A DNA stretch of 64,000 nt from Sorangiineae bacterium NIC37A_2 (GCA_002085155.1 NASX01000014.1:25029-89028), one strand, 5' to 3'; positions 33,614 through 42,331 are shown, counted from the first letter of the stretch. Numbers and translations: made by a program. The notes: generated by a model not told the origin, from the sequence alone.

Positions 33614-35020
33614 ATGAGCCAAACGACTCAAACCACTCAATCCCGCCCAGGCCAGATGACCGCTGTCATGCGGGCCGTCGCTCCTACAGGTCCGAAGGTT
33701 CTGCGCGTCGGCGTACTTGTGGGCGGCCGGGTCATCGAAGAGCGGGTCATCCGTGACCGCGTGAACGTGACCGTGGGCCCCAGTGAAAAGAACATGTTCG
33801 TGTTCTCCGGCGGGCCGATCCGCTCGAGCCACGTGCTGTTCGAGCTCGTGAGCGGTGAGTACGTGCTCAACTTCACGGATGGTATGACCGGCCGTGTGGC
33901 TCTTCCGACCGGCGTTTCCGACCTCGAGGTGCTGCGTGGACAAGCCCGGCGCAACTCGAGCGGCGCATATCAGGTCCGTCTCACAGAAGAATCACGAGGC
34001 AAGGTCACCATCGGGGAGACCTCGTTCCTCTTCCAGTTCGTGGCGGCTCCTCCCGTCCAGCCGCGTCCGCAGCTTCCTGTCGCCGTCACGCGCGGCGCGA
34101 GCGGCGTGGATTGGAACACGACGATCATCGCCGCTTTTGCCTTCCTGGTTCATTTCATGGGCATCGGCGCCATGTACTCAGACTGGCTCGACCCGATCGT
34201 TGATGAGCAGGCGAGCCTGGCGGGCCTGGTCGATACCCTGAATCAGCTGCCTCCTCCTCCGCCCGTCGAAGAACAGCCGGAGGAGGTCGAACCGGAAGAG
34301 ACCGCGGAGGCTCCCGCGCAAGAAGAGGCGAAACCTGCTCAGGCCTCGTCCGGCGAGTCGACGAAGACGCCGGAGCCAGGCGCGGGCGGTAAGCTCAACG
34401 CTGCGCAGACGGCGGCTCTGTCGAACCAACTCGAGCAGTTTTCGATGGCGACGCTCGCGGCGCTCGGCTCAACGGGGCCGGCCACTGCCGGAGTCCTGAC
34501 GGGCGGTGATGTTCCGACCGGCCTCCTCGATGCAGCGGCGGCCTCGTCGGCAGGGGTCGGTGTCGGGAGCACCTTGAACCTGGGCGGAGGCGGTGGCGCG
34601 GTGAAGCCCGGGACCTCCGGCGGCCTCGGAACCATCGGCTCGACGACCACCTCGACGGGAAGCGGCTCGACAGGTACGGCGACCGCTGTCGAGGGGCCGA
34701 AGGGCAACGTCTCAGCTTCGACTCAGGTGGCCGCCGGAAGCGTCTCGGATGCGAGCCGCGTTGTGGCGGGCATGACGGCGGGCTTCCGCCGTTGCTATAA
34801 CCAAGCCCTCGAGCAGAATCCGGACGCCTCGGGATCGATCCGGCTCTCTATCAAGGTGGGCCCGGGCGGCGAAGTGCAGAGCGTCACAGCCACCCCCTCG
34901 GGGAACCTCCCTCCGTCGGTCGTGACCTGTGTGCAAGCCCGAGCTCAGGCCGCTCAGTTCGCGCCCCCCGAGGGCGGCTCGGCGGTCATCAACGTCCCGG
35001 TGAGCTTTGTGAAGCAATAA
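33614..35020 (+). CDS. Inner-membrane protein with FHA-like head and AgmX/PglI TonB-like C-terminus (GltG/GltJ-like)
   Basis: The 468-residue product has a beta-rich N-terminal domain (about residues 25-145) resembling a degenerate FHA fold, then one membrane helix (about 169-187, IIAAFAFLVHFMGIGAM), a Pro/Glu-rich linker (PPPPPVEEQPEEVEPEE), a Gly/Thr/Ser-rich spacer and, from about residue 385, an AgmX/PglI-type domain with GFRRCYNQALEQNPDASGS, VGPGGEVQSVTATPSGNLP and VVTCVQARAQAAQFAPP. This TonB-like domain with two conserved cysteines is specific to Glt gliding proteins and their relatives. The protein could span the periplasm and link the inner membrane to the TPR proteins. It lies 113 bp after the previous gene. 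Confidence 0.85.
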   Translation: MSQTTQTTQSRPGQMTAVMRAVAPTGPKVLRVGVLVGGRVIEERVIRDRVNVTVGPSEKNMFVFSGGPIRSSHVLFELVSGEYVLNFTDGMTGRVALPTGVSDLEVLRGQARRNSSGAYQVRLTEESRGKVTIGETSFLFQFVAAPPVQPRPQLPVAVTRGASGVDWNTTIIAAFAFLVHFMGIGAMYSDWLDPIVDEQASLAGLVDTLNQLPPPPPVEEQPEEVEPEETAEAPAQEEAKPAQASSGESTKTPEPGAGGKLNAAQTAALSNQLEQFSMATLAALGSTGPATAGVLTGGDVPTGLLDAAAASSAGVGVGSTLNLGGGGGAVKPGTSGGLGTIGSTTTSTGSGSTGTATAVEGPKGNVSASTQVAAGSVSDASRVVAGMTAGFRRCYNQALEQNPDASGSIRLSIKVGPGGEVQSVTATPSGNLPPSVVTCVQARAQAAQFAPPEGGSAVINVPVSFVKQ

Positions 35021-35163
35021 CGCTCACTTGAGCGTGGGCTGGCAGTCCGGCCCGCGCAGACGGGGTCCTTTCTCCCGAACTACCGAGAAATCCGTGAAAA
35101 TTCGGCACTTCTCCGAGCGGTGGGGTAGTTTTTTTTCATCCGAAGTGGCATGCTCCAGTCATC

Positions 35164-35727
35164 ATGCGACGGGTTCTAGGATTGGGGCTAGCTGCCATCT
35201 CGCTCTTCGTATTGGGCGGGGTGAGCGCGGTGAGTGCGGCGTCCGACACGACGGTGCAGGAGCTGGAAGCTCAGGGGCCCGCCCCTACCGCCTCGCAGAT
35301 GCTCGAAAAAGCACGGGCCATCTTGGCGGATGCTGAGCGTTCGACGCAGTCGGCGACTCAATCGCTGCGCTCCGCTCGCAAGGAGAACGATGTCGTGAAG
35401 TCTTTGTGCCTCGACGACAAGCTCGCCCAACTCGAGGTAGCTCGAGCCACTGTGGAGGAACGCGTCCTAAGTCTCGAAGGGGCGATCCAAGCGAACAACG
35501 CTGAGGGGATCGAGCATGACTTTTCTGTCGTGAGTGCCCTCGGGGATCGCATCGGCTCATTGGCGAACGAAGCGGGGCAGTGCATTGGAGAGGACCGAAC
35601 CTCCGAAGGAACTGGATCTTCCCTCCAGGTGACTTTCGATCCGGCGATTCCGACGACAGACACTTCGAGCTTGCCGCTGGGCCCGAATATCAGTACGCCG
35701 CCATTGGCAGCGAGTGCGACCTTCTAG
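35164..35727 (+). CDS. Small exported helical protein next to the polysaccharide-export genes
   Basis: The 187-residue product has a signal peptide (VLGLGLAAISLFVLGGVSAVSA), a helical region of about 110 residues likely to form a coiled coil (AEQ-free, with SQMLEKARAILADAERS and LAQLEVARATVEERVLSLEG), two cysteines that could pair (SLCLDDK and QCIGED), and a Pro/Ser/Thr-rich C-terminus. It is unknown to me. It lies 143 bp after the TonB-like gene, with a T-rich stretch (35130-35138) before it, and 43 bp before the barrel gene, so it could share a transcript with the export genes. Confidence 0.7.
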   Translation: MRRVLGLGLAAISLFVLGGVSAVSAASDTTVQELEAQGPAPTASQMLEKARAILADAERSTQSATQSLRSARKENDVVKSLCLDDKLAQLEVARATVEERVLSLEGAIQANNAEGIEHDFSVVSALGDRIGSLANEAGQCIGEDRTSEGTGSSLQVTFDPAIPTTDTSSLPLGPNISTPPLAASATF

Positions 35728-35770
35728 CGATTGAAGTCGTCTTGCTTGGGGGTAGCGCACGGTACTTAAG

Positions 35771-37147
35771 ATGAAGCTTCGGCTCTTCACCTTGGCAGCA
35801 GGTCTGCTCTTTTCGACCGGGCAGGCTCGAGCGCAATCGACGCCTGCGCCCGAGGGTTCGACTCCGCTCCCGTGGGTCGCGAACCGCTCCATCGGTCGTG
35901 GCGTTGGTGTGCGCGTAGGCGACTTCGAGCTGCATCCGGGGGTCTCGGGAGAGTTTGGTTATGACTCGAACTGGTACCAGCGCGCGTCCTCTGCGGTGGA
36001 AGCTGCCAACGCTGGTCGGCCGGAGGACGCGCTCCGATTCCGCGTCACGCCGAGCCTCTCGCTCAGTACGCTCGATACACGCGTGCAAGAAGGGCCGGGG
36101 CCCAAGCCCCTGCCTCGCGCAGTCCAGTTTCACCTGGACGCCAGCGCTTCGTATAACGAGCTGATCGGCCTCGACTCGGCTTCTACGGTCGCTCAAGATC
36201 GAAACATTTCAGGCAGTTTAGGTCTGAAGCTCGAACTCTTCCGCGGTCGGCATTGGTCGGGGGACCTGGGGGCGGGGTATGCGTACATCTACGAGCCGGC
36301 GAACGTTGCGGGCTTTATCGGCGCGAACGATCGTCACGTGATCACTGGCGGCGGTTCGATCCGTTGGATGCCGGGGGGTGGAAGCTTCACGTGGGACTTG
36401 GTCGGTTACAACACAAGATTGACCCTGTTCCCGTCGACCAACTTTGGCGCTTACGATAACGGCGATCACACGATTACGACCGCCGGCCAGTGGCGCTTTC
36501 TCCCGAAGACGGCGCTTCTCTACGACGCAAGTGTCGGTTTCATCCGCTACGAAGACCCGAGGCTCAATAGCGGCATCGACACGACGGCGCGAGTTGGCGT
36601 AAACGGTCTGCTTCTGACTCGCCTCGGCGTGCTTTTGATGGGCGGCTGGGCGACGGGGTTCCGCGACAACGACAATGGTCGTCCTCGGCCTTATGATGAC
36701 TTCGTCGCCAAGGCTGAGCTCAAGTACTACCTCAACGCGGGCAGTCGACTTCAAGCGGGAAGCGCGAATGTGGGCGTTTCCTCGGTGGCGATTGGTTATG
36801 ATCGCTCGTTTGAGAACAGCTACCTCGGAGATTTTTTTCAGAGAGATCGCGGTTACGGAAATTTCACGATGTTCCTCGCGGGCCGCTGGATCTTCCAGCT
36901 CGACGGTGGGGCCTCGGCGATTCACTACCCGGAGATGAACTTCGACGAGGCAGTGATCGACAGCTTTGGTGAAATCCGCGTCGATGGTCAGGCATTTGTC
37001 GAATACAGGCCTATTCGGACGCTCGGCATCAACATCACTGCCCGTTACGATCATAACTTCTCCCGCGTCCTTGAAGGAGCGAACTACTCGGACGATCTCT
37101 CGTTCTCCCGGTTCCGTGGCTTCTTGGGTGTTCGCTGGTTCCTCTAA
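35771..37147 (+). CDS. Outer-membrane beta-barrel protein linked to an OPX gene (Wzp-like candidate)
   Basis: After a signal peptide (KLRLFTLAAGLLFSTGQARA) the 458 residues are rich in alternating hydrophobic/polar strands with aromatic girdles, such as GVRVGDFELHPGVSGEFGYD and FRVTPSLSLSTL, and the sequence ends in aromatic-rich LGVRWFL with a terminal hydrophobic pair typical of outer-membrane barrels. The length suits an 18-strand barrel. It is followed 13 bp later by a short OPX lipoprotein. In Myxococcus such barrel proteins are paired with short OPX proteins and form the outer-membrane pore for polysaccharides; that pairing is my basis for the role. No direct polysaccharide motif is present. 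Confidence 0.78.
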   Translation: MKLRLFTLAAGLLFSTGQARAQSTPAPEGSTPLPWVANRSIGRGVGVRVGDFELHPGVSGEFGYDSNWYQRASSAVEAANAGRPEDALRFRVTPSLSLSTLDTRVQEGPGPKPLPRAVQFHLDASASYNELIGLDSASTVAQDRNISGSLGLKLELFRGRHWSGDLGAGYAYIYEPANVAGFIGANDRHVITGGGSIRWMPGGGSFTWDLVGYNTRLTLFPSTNFGAYDNGDHTITTAGQWRFLPKTALLYDASVGFIRYEDPRLNSGIDTTARVGVNGLLLTRLGVLLMGGWATGFRDNDNGRPRPYDDFVAKAELKYYLNAGSRLQAGSANVGVSSVAIGYDRSFENSYLGDFFQRDRGYGNFTMFLAGRWIFQLDGGASAIHYPEMNFDEAVIDSFGEIRVDGQAFVEYRPIRTLGINITARYDHNFSRVLEGANYSDDLSFSRFRGFLGVRWFL

Positions 37148-37160
37148 GGCTCTGCTGCCG

Positions 37161-37751
37161 ATGAGAGCCTTGTTTCTGCTCATTCTCAGTCTCGTTTTGT
37201 GCGCGGCTTGCGGCTCGAATGCGCCTCGATCCCAAGTGGAGCTTGCCCCACCGCTTGAGAACACGACTTTGGGGCCTGGAGACCTATTTCGACTCGAGAT
37301 CGTGGGCGAACCTGACCTCCCGAAAGAATACCAGGTGTTAGCGGATGGAACGGTCAACCTCCCGTTCATCGAGCCGCTGAAGGTCTCGGGACTCGAGCCG
37401 TACGAGATCGCTCGGAAAGTCCGGGAAGAGCTGATCCGTCGGGAAATCCTCACGAACCCCAGCGTCGTGGTGAGTGTGATCGAGTACCGGAGCAAGAGCG
37501 TGACGTTGCTCGGTCAGGTGCAGAAGCCGGGCAGTTTCCCGATGAGCCCGGGCATGACCTTGATCCAGGCGATCTCGATGAGCGGCGGTTTCACGAGCAT
37601 CGCGCAAGCGAGCCGAGTGTCGCTCTCACGGACGACCCAAGGAAAGGTGATCACCGTGACGATCGACGTTGCCGCGATCTCCGAGGGAAGAGCCAAGGAC
37701 ATTGCGCTCCAGCCTGGCGATCGCATCTACGTTCCCGAGCGCGTGTTCTAA
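37161..37751 (+). CDS. Short outer-membrane polysaccharide export (OPX/Wza-type) lipoprotein
   Basis: The start MRALFLLILSLVLCAACGS gives a lipoprotein signal with lipobox CAAC. Residues about 35-120 are a polysaccharide-export domain (LGPGDLFRLEIVGEPDLP and GTVNLPFIEPLKVSGL), followed by a single SLBB domain with VTLLGQVQKPGSFPMSPGMT and LIQAISMSGGF, ending LQPGDRIYVPERVF. Wza has about 360 residues and an outer-membrane alpha-helical barrel at its C-terminus. This 196-residue protein stops after the SLBB domain, so it lacks that pore and would need a partner porin, which the adjacent barrel gene provides. The longer open frame extends upstream through the barrel gene and is spurious. Confidence 0.9.
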   Translation: MRALFLLILSLVLCAACGSNAPRSQVELAPPLENTTLGPGDLFRLEIVGEPDLPKEYQVLADGTVNLPFIEPLKVSGLEPYEIARKVREELIRREILTNPSVVVSVIEYRSKSVTLLGQVQKPGSFPMSPGMTLIQAISMSGGFTSIAQASRVSLSRTTQGKVITVTIDVAAISEGRAKDIALQPGDRIYVPERVF

Positions 37752-37836
37752 GCGCGATTCGCGCCGGGGACGAGCTTGGCCTGACCCTTCTGTGACCAGG
37801 TGCCCGTCTGCGCCTGCTCGAGACGCGCGATGCCAT

Positions 37837-38802
37837 CTAAAACGTTGCTCGGAAGTCGAGGAGCGCACGAAACGCGGGTACCGTTGGAGAGAGCGCTCCG
37901 CCGCCTCCCGTCAGAGAGGAGCGACTTCCAAGGGGCAATCCGGCTCCGAGGCCAAGGCCGAGCGTGTACCGGTCGAGGGCGAGTTGTCCTCCGAGGAGCA
38001 ACTCGGCGGGGAGGGGAGAACCTGCGCTTTCCTCATCAAGAGCGGAGGGCTGACTTTCGAAGCTGGGCGCGAGGTAACCTTCAAGGCTGACGGAAGCGAG
38101 CGGGGTCGGGCGGTAACGGAAGCCCGCCGCGACGCGCATCCCTGAGCCCAAGCGGTACAGTCCGAGCGTGCGGGGAGCTCGTAGCTGGGCGCGGAGGTCA
38201 AGGCTGAGCTCGAACTCGTGGTCGAGGTAACTGAGCGCGACGCCGAGATCTCCATGGGCATTGCCTTCGCCTGAGAAGGCCTCCGGAGAACCGAGCGGCA
38301 AAGAGACCACGCCGAAGCCGCGGACCGCGAACGATTCAGTCTCGACGCCGTAGCCGACGCTGAATCTCGGATCTCCGATCGCGGTGGTCGGTAGGTCTCC
38401 GGTGGCGCCGGTCACGGTCCCTATGCCCGATCCGGTCTGCACGGCATTCCAAGGCAGGGCGACCCCGACGTCGAGTCCTTCGGCGAGCCGCAACGCAAAG
38501 GTGCCTTCGATGAGCCAGAGATGAGAGACGACCGGCACGCGGGTCGCCGTCTCCGATGGAGCGGCGAGGGCGAACTGGACGGGCCCGTTCAAGTAGGAAG
38601 AACGCAGGCCAATGGAGTAAGCGTCCCGCAGCTCGGTCGCTGGCTCGAGTCCCCAAAAAGGGCTCGGCCGCGCGGGGGCATTGAGCTGGTTCGAAGCGAA
38701 GCCTTCCTGGGCCCGAGCCGGAGCGGAGAAGCCAAACAGCGAGACGATTGCGCCAGCGAGACATCTCCACGGAAAGGTCATGCGACGCGTCGGGCGGCTC
38801 AC
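37837..38802 (-). CDS. Outer-membrane beta-barrel protein, unknown
   Basis: The 321-residue product has a signal peptide (FPWRCLAGAIVSLFGFSAPARAQ) and a string of alternating beta strands (SYLNGPVQFALAAPSE, RLAEGLDVGVALPWNAVQTG, DHEFELSLDLRAQL), and it ends FRALLDFRATF with the C-terminal Phe that BAM recognises. It resembles the N-terminal barrel part of OmpA-type proteins in Myxococcota that carry no peptidoglycan domain. Starts at GTG 38802 or ATG 38781. It converges with the OPX gene and is divergent from maf. Confidence 0.72.
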   Translation of the reverse strand: MSRPTRRMTFPWRCLAGAIVSLFGFSAPARAQEGFASNQLNAPARPSPFWGLEPATELRDAYSIGLRSSYLNGPVQFALAAPSETATRVPVVSHLWLIEGTFALRLAEGLDVGVALPWNAVQTGSGIGTVTGATGDLPTTAIGDPRFSVGYGVETESFAVRGFGVVSLPLGSPEAFSGEGNAHGDLGVALSYLDHEFELSLDLRAQLRAPRTLGLYRLGSGMRVAAGFRYRPTPLASVSLEGYLAPSFESQPSALDEESAGSPLPAELLLGGQLALDRYTLGLGLGAGLPLGSRSSLTGGGGALSPTVPAFRALLDFRATF

Positions 38803-38876
38803 CCTCGCTCACTATCAATCCTTTCTTTGCTGCACAATCGGGCGGCGCGCGGGGCGATCGTGGTATAGGCGCGCCC

Positions 38877-39503
38877 ATGCAGGCACCCTTACTCGCGCGG
38901 GAGCGGCCGCTCTTGCTTGGCTCGGGTTCGCCCCGGCGCGCCCAGATTCTCGAGGGGCTCGGTGTACCAATTTTGGTTCGAACGGCGGAAATCGACGAGG
39001 GCTGGAGAGAGGGAGAATCACCCGAGCACTACGTCGAGCGCATCGTCGGTGAGAAGGCGGAAGCGGTACGCGAGAGGGTGGCTCCGTTGGTCCCAAAATG
39101 TCCGGCGCTTCTGGTGGCCGATACGCTCGTAACGCTCGACGGTGAAGTGCTCGGCAAACCCAGAGACCTCGATGAATCGCGGCGCATGCTCGCTCAACTG
39201 TCGAATCGAACGCATCGGGTGCTCACCCGATTTCGCGTGGAGCGCCGCGACGGAGAAGCTCGGGAGATGACCGTTGCGACGGAGGTGACGTTTCGGGAGC
39301 TGCCCGGGAGCCTGATCGAAGCCTATGCGCAGACGGGGGAAGGGCTCGACAAGGCGGGCTCCTACGCGCTCCAAGGCAAGGGCGCGCTCTTGGTTCGCTC
39401 GGTCGTCGGATCGGTGACCGGCATCATCGGATTGCCCGCGACGGAAGTCACCGAAGCGCTCGTCGAGCTGGGCCTCTGGGAGCCATTTTCCTCTTATGAA
39501 TGA
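38877..39503 (+). CDS. maf: Maf-family nucleoside triphosphate pyrophosphatase
   Basis: Maf proteins hydrolyse dTTP/UTP or modified nucleotides to monophosphates. The 208-residue protein shows LLLGSGSPRRAQILEGLGV (SxSPRR motif), VADTLVTLDGEVLGKP with the conserved Asp, and the C-terminal VVGSVTGIIGLPATEV. The start at 38877 (MQAPLLARERPLLLGSGSP) is set by the family N-terminus; the longer frame upstream is spurious. It overlaps the next gene by 8 bp. Confidence 0.93.
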   Translation: MQAPLLARERPLLLGSGSPRRAQILEGLGVPILVRTAEIDEGWREGESPEHYVERIVGEKAEAVRERVAPLVPKCPALLVADTLVTLDGEVLGKPRDLDESRRMLAQLSNRTHRVLTRFRVERRDGEAREMTVATEVTFRELPGSLIEAYAQTGEGLDKAGSYALQGKGALLVRSVVGSVTGIIGLPATEVTEALVELGLWEPFSSYE

Positions 39504-40920
39504 AGGGGCGGCTCTCGTACGGCGCGAGGGGAGGGGGATTGGGTTCGTCTTTCTCGTAGCGCTCTTCGTGCGCGCTCTCGTGGTGCTGTGGGCGGACGGT
39601 CGCGTCCCTCCAGCGGCAGACGGAACCTTTTACGATACGGTTGCGCGCCGCATTGCCTTGGGACAGGGGTATTCCTGGCTCTGGCCCGACGGCACAGTGA
39701 CCAATGCCGCGCACTATCCGATCGGCTATCCGGGGCTGCTCGGGATCGCGTACCGGTTGCTCGGGGCCGATGTGGGGGTCGCCTTCTGGGTCAACGCATT
39801 TGTGGGCGCGGCAGCTGCGCCCTTGTCCTATCTGCTGGGAAGGAGCGCGGCTCTCCGCCTCGGCCACGATCGAGCTGAGCGGGTGGCAGTGGTCTCGGGG
39901 CTGCTCGTGGCGCTCTTGCCATCCCTTTGGCTCTACACGCCCGCGCTCATGACCGAAGGGCCGATCCTGACCTTACTCCTCGCAGCGGCGGTGCTCGCGG
40001 ATCGGCTCGACGAGAGGCTGCGAGCCCAGGGAAAGGTCGGGCTCCTCTGGTTCGCGCTGGGTCTCGTGCTCGGGGTGTCGACCTTGTTTCGACCCCAATC
40101 CATCGTCTTCGCCCCGCTCTTTCCTCTGGTGCTCAGCGGCGGGGCTTCGTTCCGACGGCGCGTCACTGGGATGCTCTGCGTGACCGCTGTCGCGTTCGCG
40201 GTAGTCTTGCCGTGGACCGCTCGGAACTGCGCGAAGATGGACCGCTGCACTTTCGTGAGCGCAAATGGCGGCTGGAATCTCTTGATCGGGACGTTCCCGG
40301 AGGGCAAGGGCGGCTTCGCGCCCGTTGATGGAGAGCGCGTTCCCGAAGAGTGCCGAGAGGTGTTTCCTGAAGTCGCCAAGGACCAATGCTTCGGTCGCGC
40401 AGGAGTTCGGCGGATCTCCGAGCATCCGGTCGCCTGGCTCGGCCTGATCCCCGACAAACTCCGGGTCACGTTCGACTACACCGGTGTCGCCGCCGAGTAC
40501 CTTCTTCGTGCCGGAGCCCTCACGGAGCGAGGTCACCTCGTGATGGGGGGACTGGAGATCGTGAGTCAGCGGCTCTTGTGTCTTCTTGCGCTGCTCGGCT
40601 TCCTTCGTGGAAAGCGGCTCTCGCGCGCGTCATGGGTGCTCTCCTTCGGAGTCGCTCTTGGGCTCCTAGGGCTTGGTGCATACCTGGGGCAGCTCTGCTT
40701 CCTCTTGCTGCTTGTCTCCCAAGGGCAGAGGGCCGCGACGCACGAACGCCTACTCGCCCTTACGTTGGCGGTCACCGTGGGCATTCACGCGGCCTTCTTC
40801 GGTGCCGGCCGCTATTCCCTGCCGCTCTTGCCATTCTTTGCGCCTCTCGCGGCCCTTTCGCTGGTCCGCGCTCGAGGGGGCCCTCGGCTTTTTGACAGAA
40901 CGGTGTCCGTCGCCGGATAA
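39496..40920 (+). CDS. GT39/ArnT-like membrane glycosyltransferase
   Basis: A 474-residue protein with about 10-11 membrane helices. The first extracytoplasmic loop has PPAADGTFYDTVARRIALGQGY, and a second has YPIGYPGLLGIAYRLLG. The DGxxY and PxGYP pattern is typical of the dolichyl-phosphate-mannose/ArnT superfamily that transfers sugars from polyprenyl phosphates. The catalytic Asp of the family in the first loop appears to be present. Such enzymes modify lipid A, proteins or exopolysaccharides; the acceptor is unknown. The start overlaps maf by 8 bp. Confidence 0.8.
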   Translation: MNEGAALVRREGRGIGFVFLVALFVRALVVLWADGRVPPAADGTFYDTVARRIALGQGYSWLWPDGTVTNAAHYPIGYPGLLGIAYRLLGADVGVAFWVNAFVGAAAAPLSYLLGRSAALRLGHDRAERVAVVSGLLVALLPSLWLYTPALMTEGPILTLLLAAAVLADRLDERLRAQGKVGLLWFALGLVLGVSTLFRPQSIVFAPLFPLVLSGGASFRRRVTGMLCVTAVAFAVVLPWTARNCAKMDRCTFVSANGGWNLLIGTFPEGKGGFAPVDGERVPEECREVFPEVAKDQCFGRAGVRRISEHPVAWLGLIPDKLRVTFDYTGVAAEYLLRAGALTERGHLVMGGLEIVSQRLLCLLALLGFLRGKRLSRASWVLSFGVALGLLGLGAYLGQLCFLLLLVSQGQRAATHERLLALTLAVTVGIHAAFFGAGRYSLPLLPFFAPLAALSLVRARGGPRLFDRTVSVAG

Positions 40921-40928
40921 TTCGAACC

Positions 40929-41192
40929 ATGGCGTTGATTGATACCCCGGAAGCTGCCCGTCGCCTCGCACGTGCGATCGCGAGCGACCTCTCTCTGTAT
41001 AACGAGGAGAAAATCACCAAGGGCATCGAGCAAGATACGCTCTTCGAGGAGCTCGCCGAGGAGATCGAGGAAGGTCGAGCTCTCTTCAAGAGCCGTGTAT
41101 CGCCGGAGCTGTACGGTCAGTCGTTTTACGATCGCGCCCTCGTGGACATCTTGGTCCGGTCGAAGGGTCATATCAAAAGTGAGATTTGGTAA
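40929..41192 (+). CDS. Small conserved-looking protein (87 aa), unknown
   Basis: Helical, charged product: ALIDTPEAARRLARAIASDL near the start, then EEKITKGIEQDTLFEELAEE and YDRALVDILVRSKGHIKSEIW at the end. It has no signal or membrane segment. It lies 8 bp after the glycosyltransferase stop and 21 bp before rluD and looks like a real cotranscribed gene. I recognise no function. Confidence 0.7.
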   Translation: MALIDTPEAARRLARAIASDLSLYNEEKITKGIEQDTLFEELAEEIEEGRALFKSRVSPELYGQSFYDRALVDILVRSKGHIKSEIW

Positions 41193-41213
41193 CGCCTCTC
41201 TGGAGCTCGGGCC

Positions 41214-42221
41214 ATGACCGAGCCGGAGAGGGAACGAGAGTTTCGCGCGCCGCCGCTCGGGACGGGCGAACGCATTGACAAGGTTCTCACGACCTTGATG
41301 CCTGAGGTCACCCGCGCCACGATCCAGCGTTGGATCGGGGAGGGGCGGGTGCTCGTTGAAGGCAAGGTGTGCCGCTCGAAGGATCGGGTCGCCTCGGGGG
41401 CCCGGATCACGGTGCGTCCTGGGGAGGATCCGCTTTCCGAGGCGGCGCCTGATCCTGAGGTGCCGTTTGAGGTTCTCTATGACGACGCCGATCTCCTCGT
41501 CGTCGAGAAGCCAGCAGGGGTCGTGGTGCATCCGGCCCGGGGTCACCCGACGGGCACACTCGTCAACGGCCTCTTGGCGCACGGTGGGTTCGAGGTGCTC
41601 GCGGCCGGGGAGGATCGCGATCCGATCGCCCATCTTCGGCCCGGCATCGTCCACCGCATCGATCGCGACACCTCGGGGATTTTGGTGGTGGCTCGGACTT
41701 CTCTGGCGCGGGAACGGCTCAAGGAGCAGTTCTCCGCGCACAGTGTGGAGCGGGTCTATCGAGCGCTCACTGTGGGCGTGCCGAGCCCTGGCCGAATTGA
41801 AACGCTCCACGGTCGCGATCCGAAGAACCGTCTGAAATTCTCAAGCCGGGTCGAGGAGGGGCGCCGCGCTGTCACCCACGTCTCCGTCCTCGAGAAGCTC
41901 GCAGGCGGACGCTCTAGCTACATCGAGTGTCGCTTGGAGACAGGCCGGACGCACCAAATCCGCGTCCACCTGAGTGAGGTTTGCCGTGCGCCTCTGCTCG
42001 CCGATCCGCTCTATCGGGCGCCGGGCTCAGGGGTCGATCCAGAGCTCGCAGAGGTGGCAGAGGAGCTCGGTCGGCACGCGCTCCACGCCGCGGTGCTCGG
42101 CTTCATTCACCCCGTGACAGGGGAACGTTTGCGCTTCGAGACTCCGCTTCCGGCCGACATGGAGCGGGCTCTCGCGCGCTTGCGCGCGCTCCCGCGGCCT
42201 GAGCGATCCTCGCGAAGATAG
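41214..42221 (+). CDS. rluD: Large-subunit rRNA pseudouridine synthase RluD family
   Basis: An S4 RNA-binding domain lies at residues about 15-75 (IDKVLTTLMPEVTRATIQRW, VLVEGKVCRSKDRVASGARI), and the catalytic domain contains HRIDRDTSGILVV with the catalytic Asp150, then GRTHQIRVHL. RluD makes pseudouridines 1911, 1915 and 1917 in helix 69 of 23S rRNA. At 335 residues it is normal. RluC-like or RluA-like alternatives are possible, but the S4 domain and length favour RluD. Confidence 0.9.
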   Translation: MTEPEREREFRAPPLGTGERIDKVLTTLMPEVTRATIQRWIGEGRVLVEGKVCRSKDRVASGARITVRPGEDPLSEAAPDPEVPFEVLYDDADLLVVEKPAGVVVHPARGHPTGTLVNGLLAHGGFEVLAAGEDRDPIAHLRPGIVHRIDRDTSGILVVARTSLARERLKEQFSAHSVERVYRALTVGVPSPGRIETLHGRDPKNRLKFSSRVEEGRRAVTHVSVLEKLAGGRSSYIECRLETGRTHQIRVHLSEVCRAPLLADPLYRAPGSGVDPELAEVAEELGRHALHAAVLGFIHPVTGERLRFETPLPADMERALARLRALPRPERSSRR

Positions 42222-42331
42222 CTTCTGTTTCTCGGAACCTCGGCGATGGCCGCTCCACATTCACGGCCCGACCATTCGGTCGCAAGTGGTCGCTTTGGGG
42301 ACAAAGCGTGCGCCCTGTGACGAGGCGTATG

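Noticed and set aside
36218..37495. 425-residue minus-strand frame opposite the barrel and OPX genes
   Set aside because: Both plus-strand genes have signal peptides and recognisable domains; the reverse frame crosses their boundary.
42222..42331. Bidirectional terminator between rluD and the YbhN-like gene
   Set aside because: Only a 5-bp stem (CGACC/GGTCG at 42269-42282) and no U tract on either strand.
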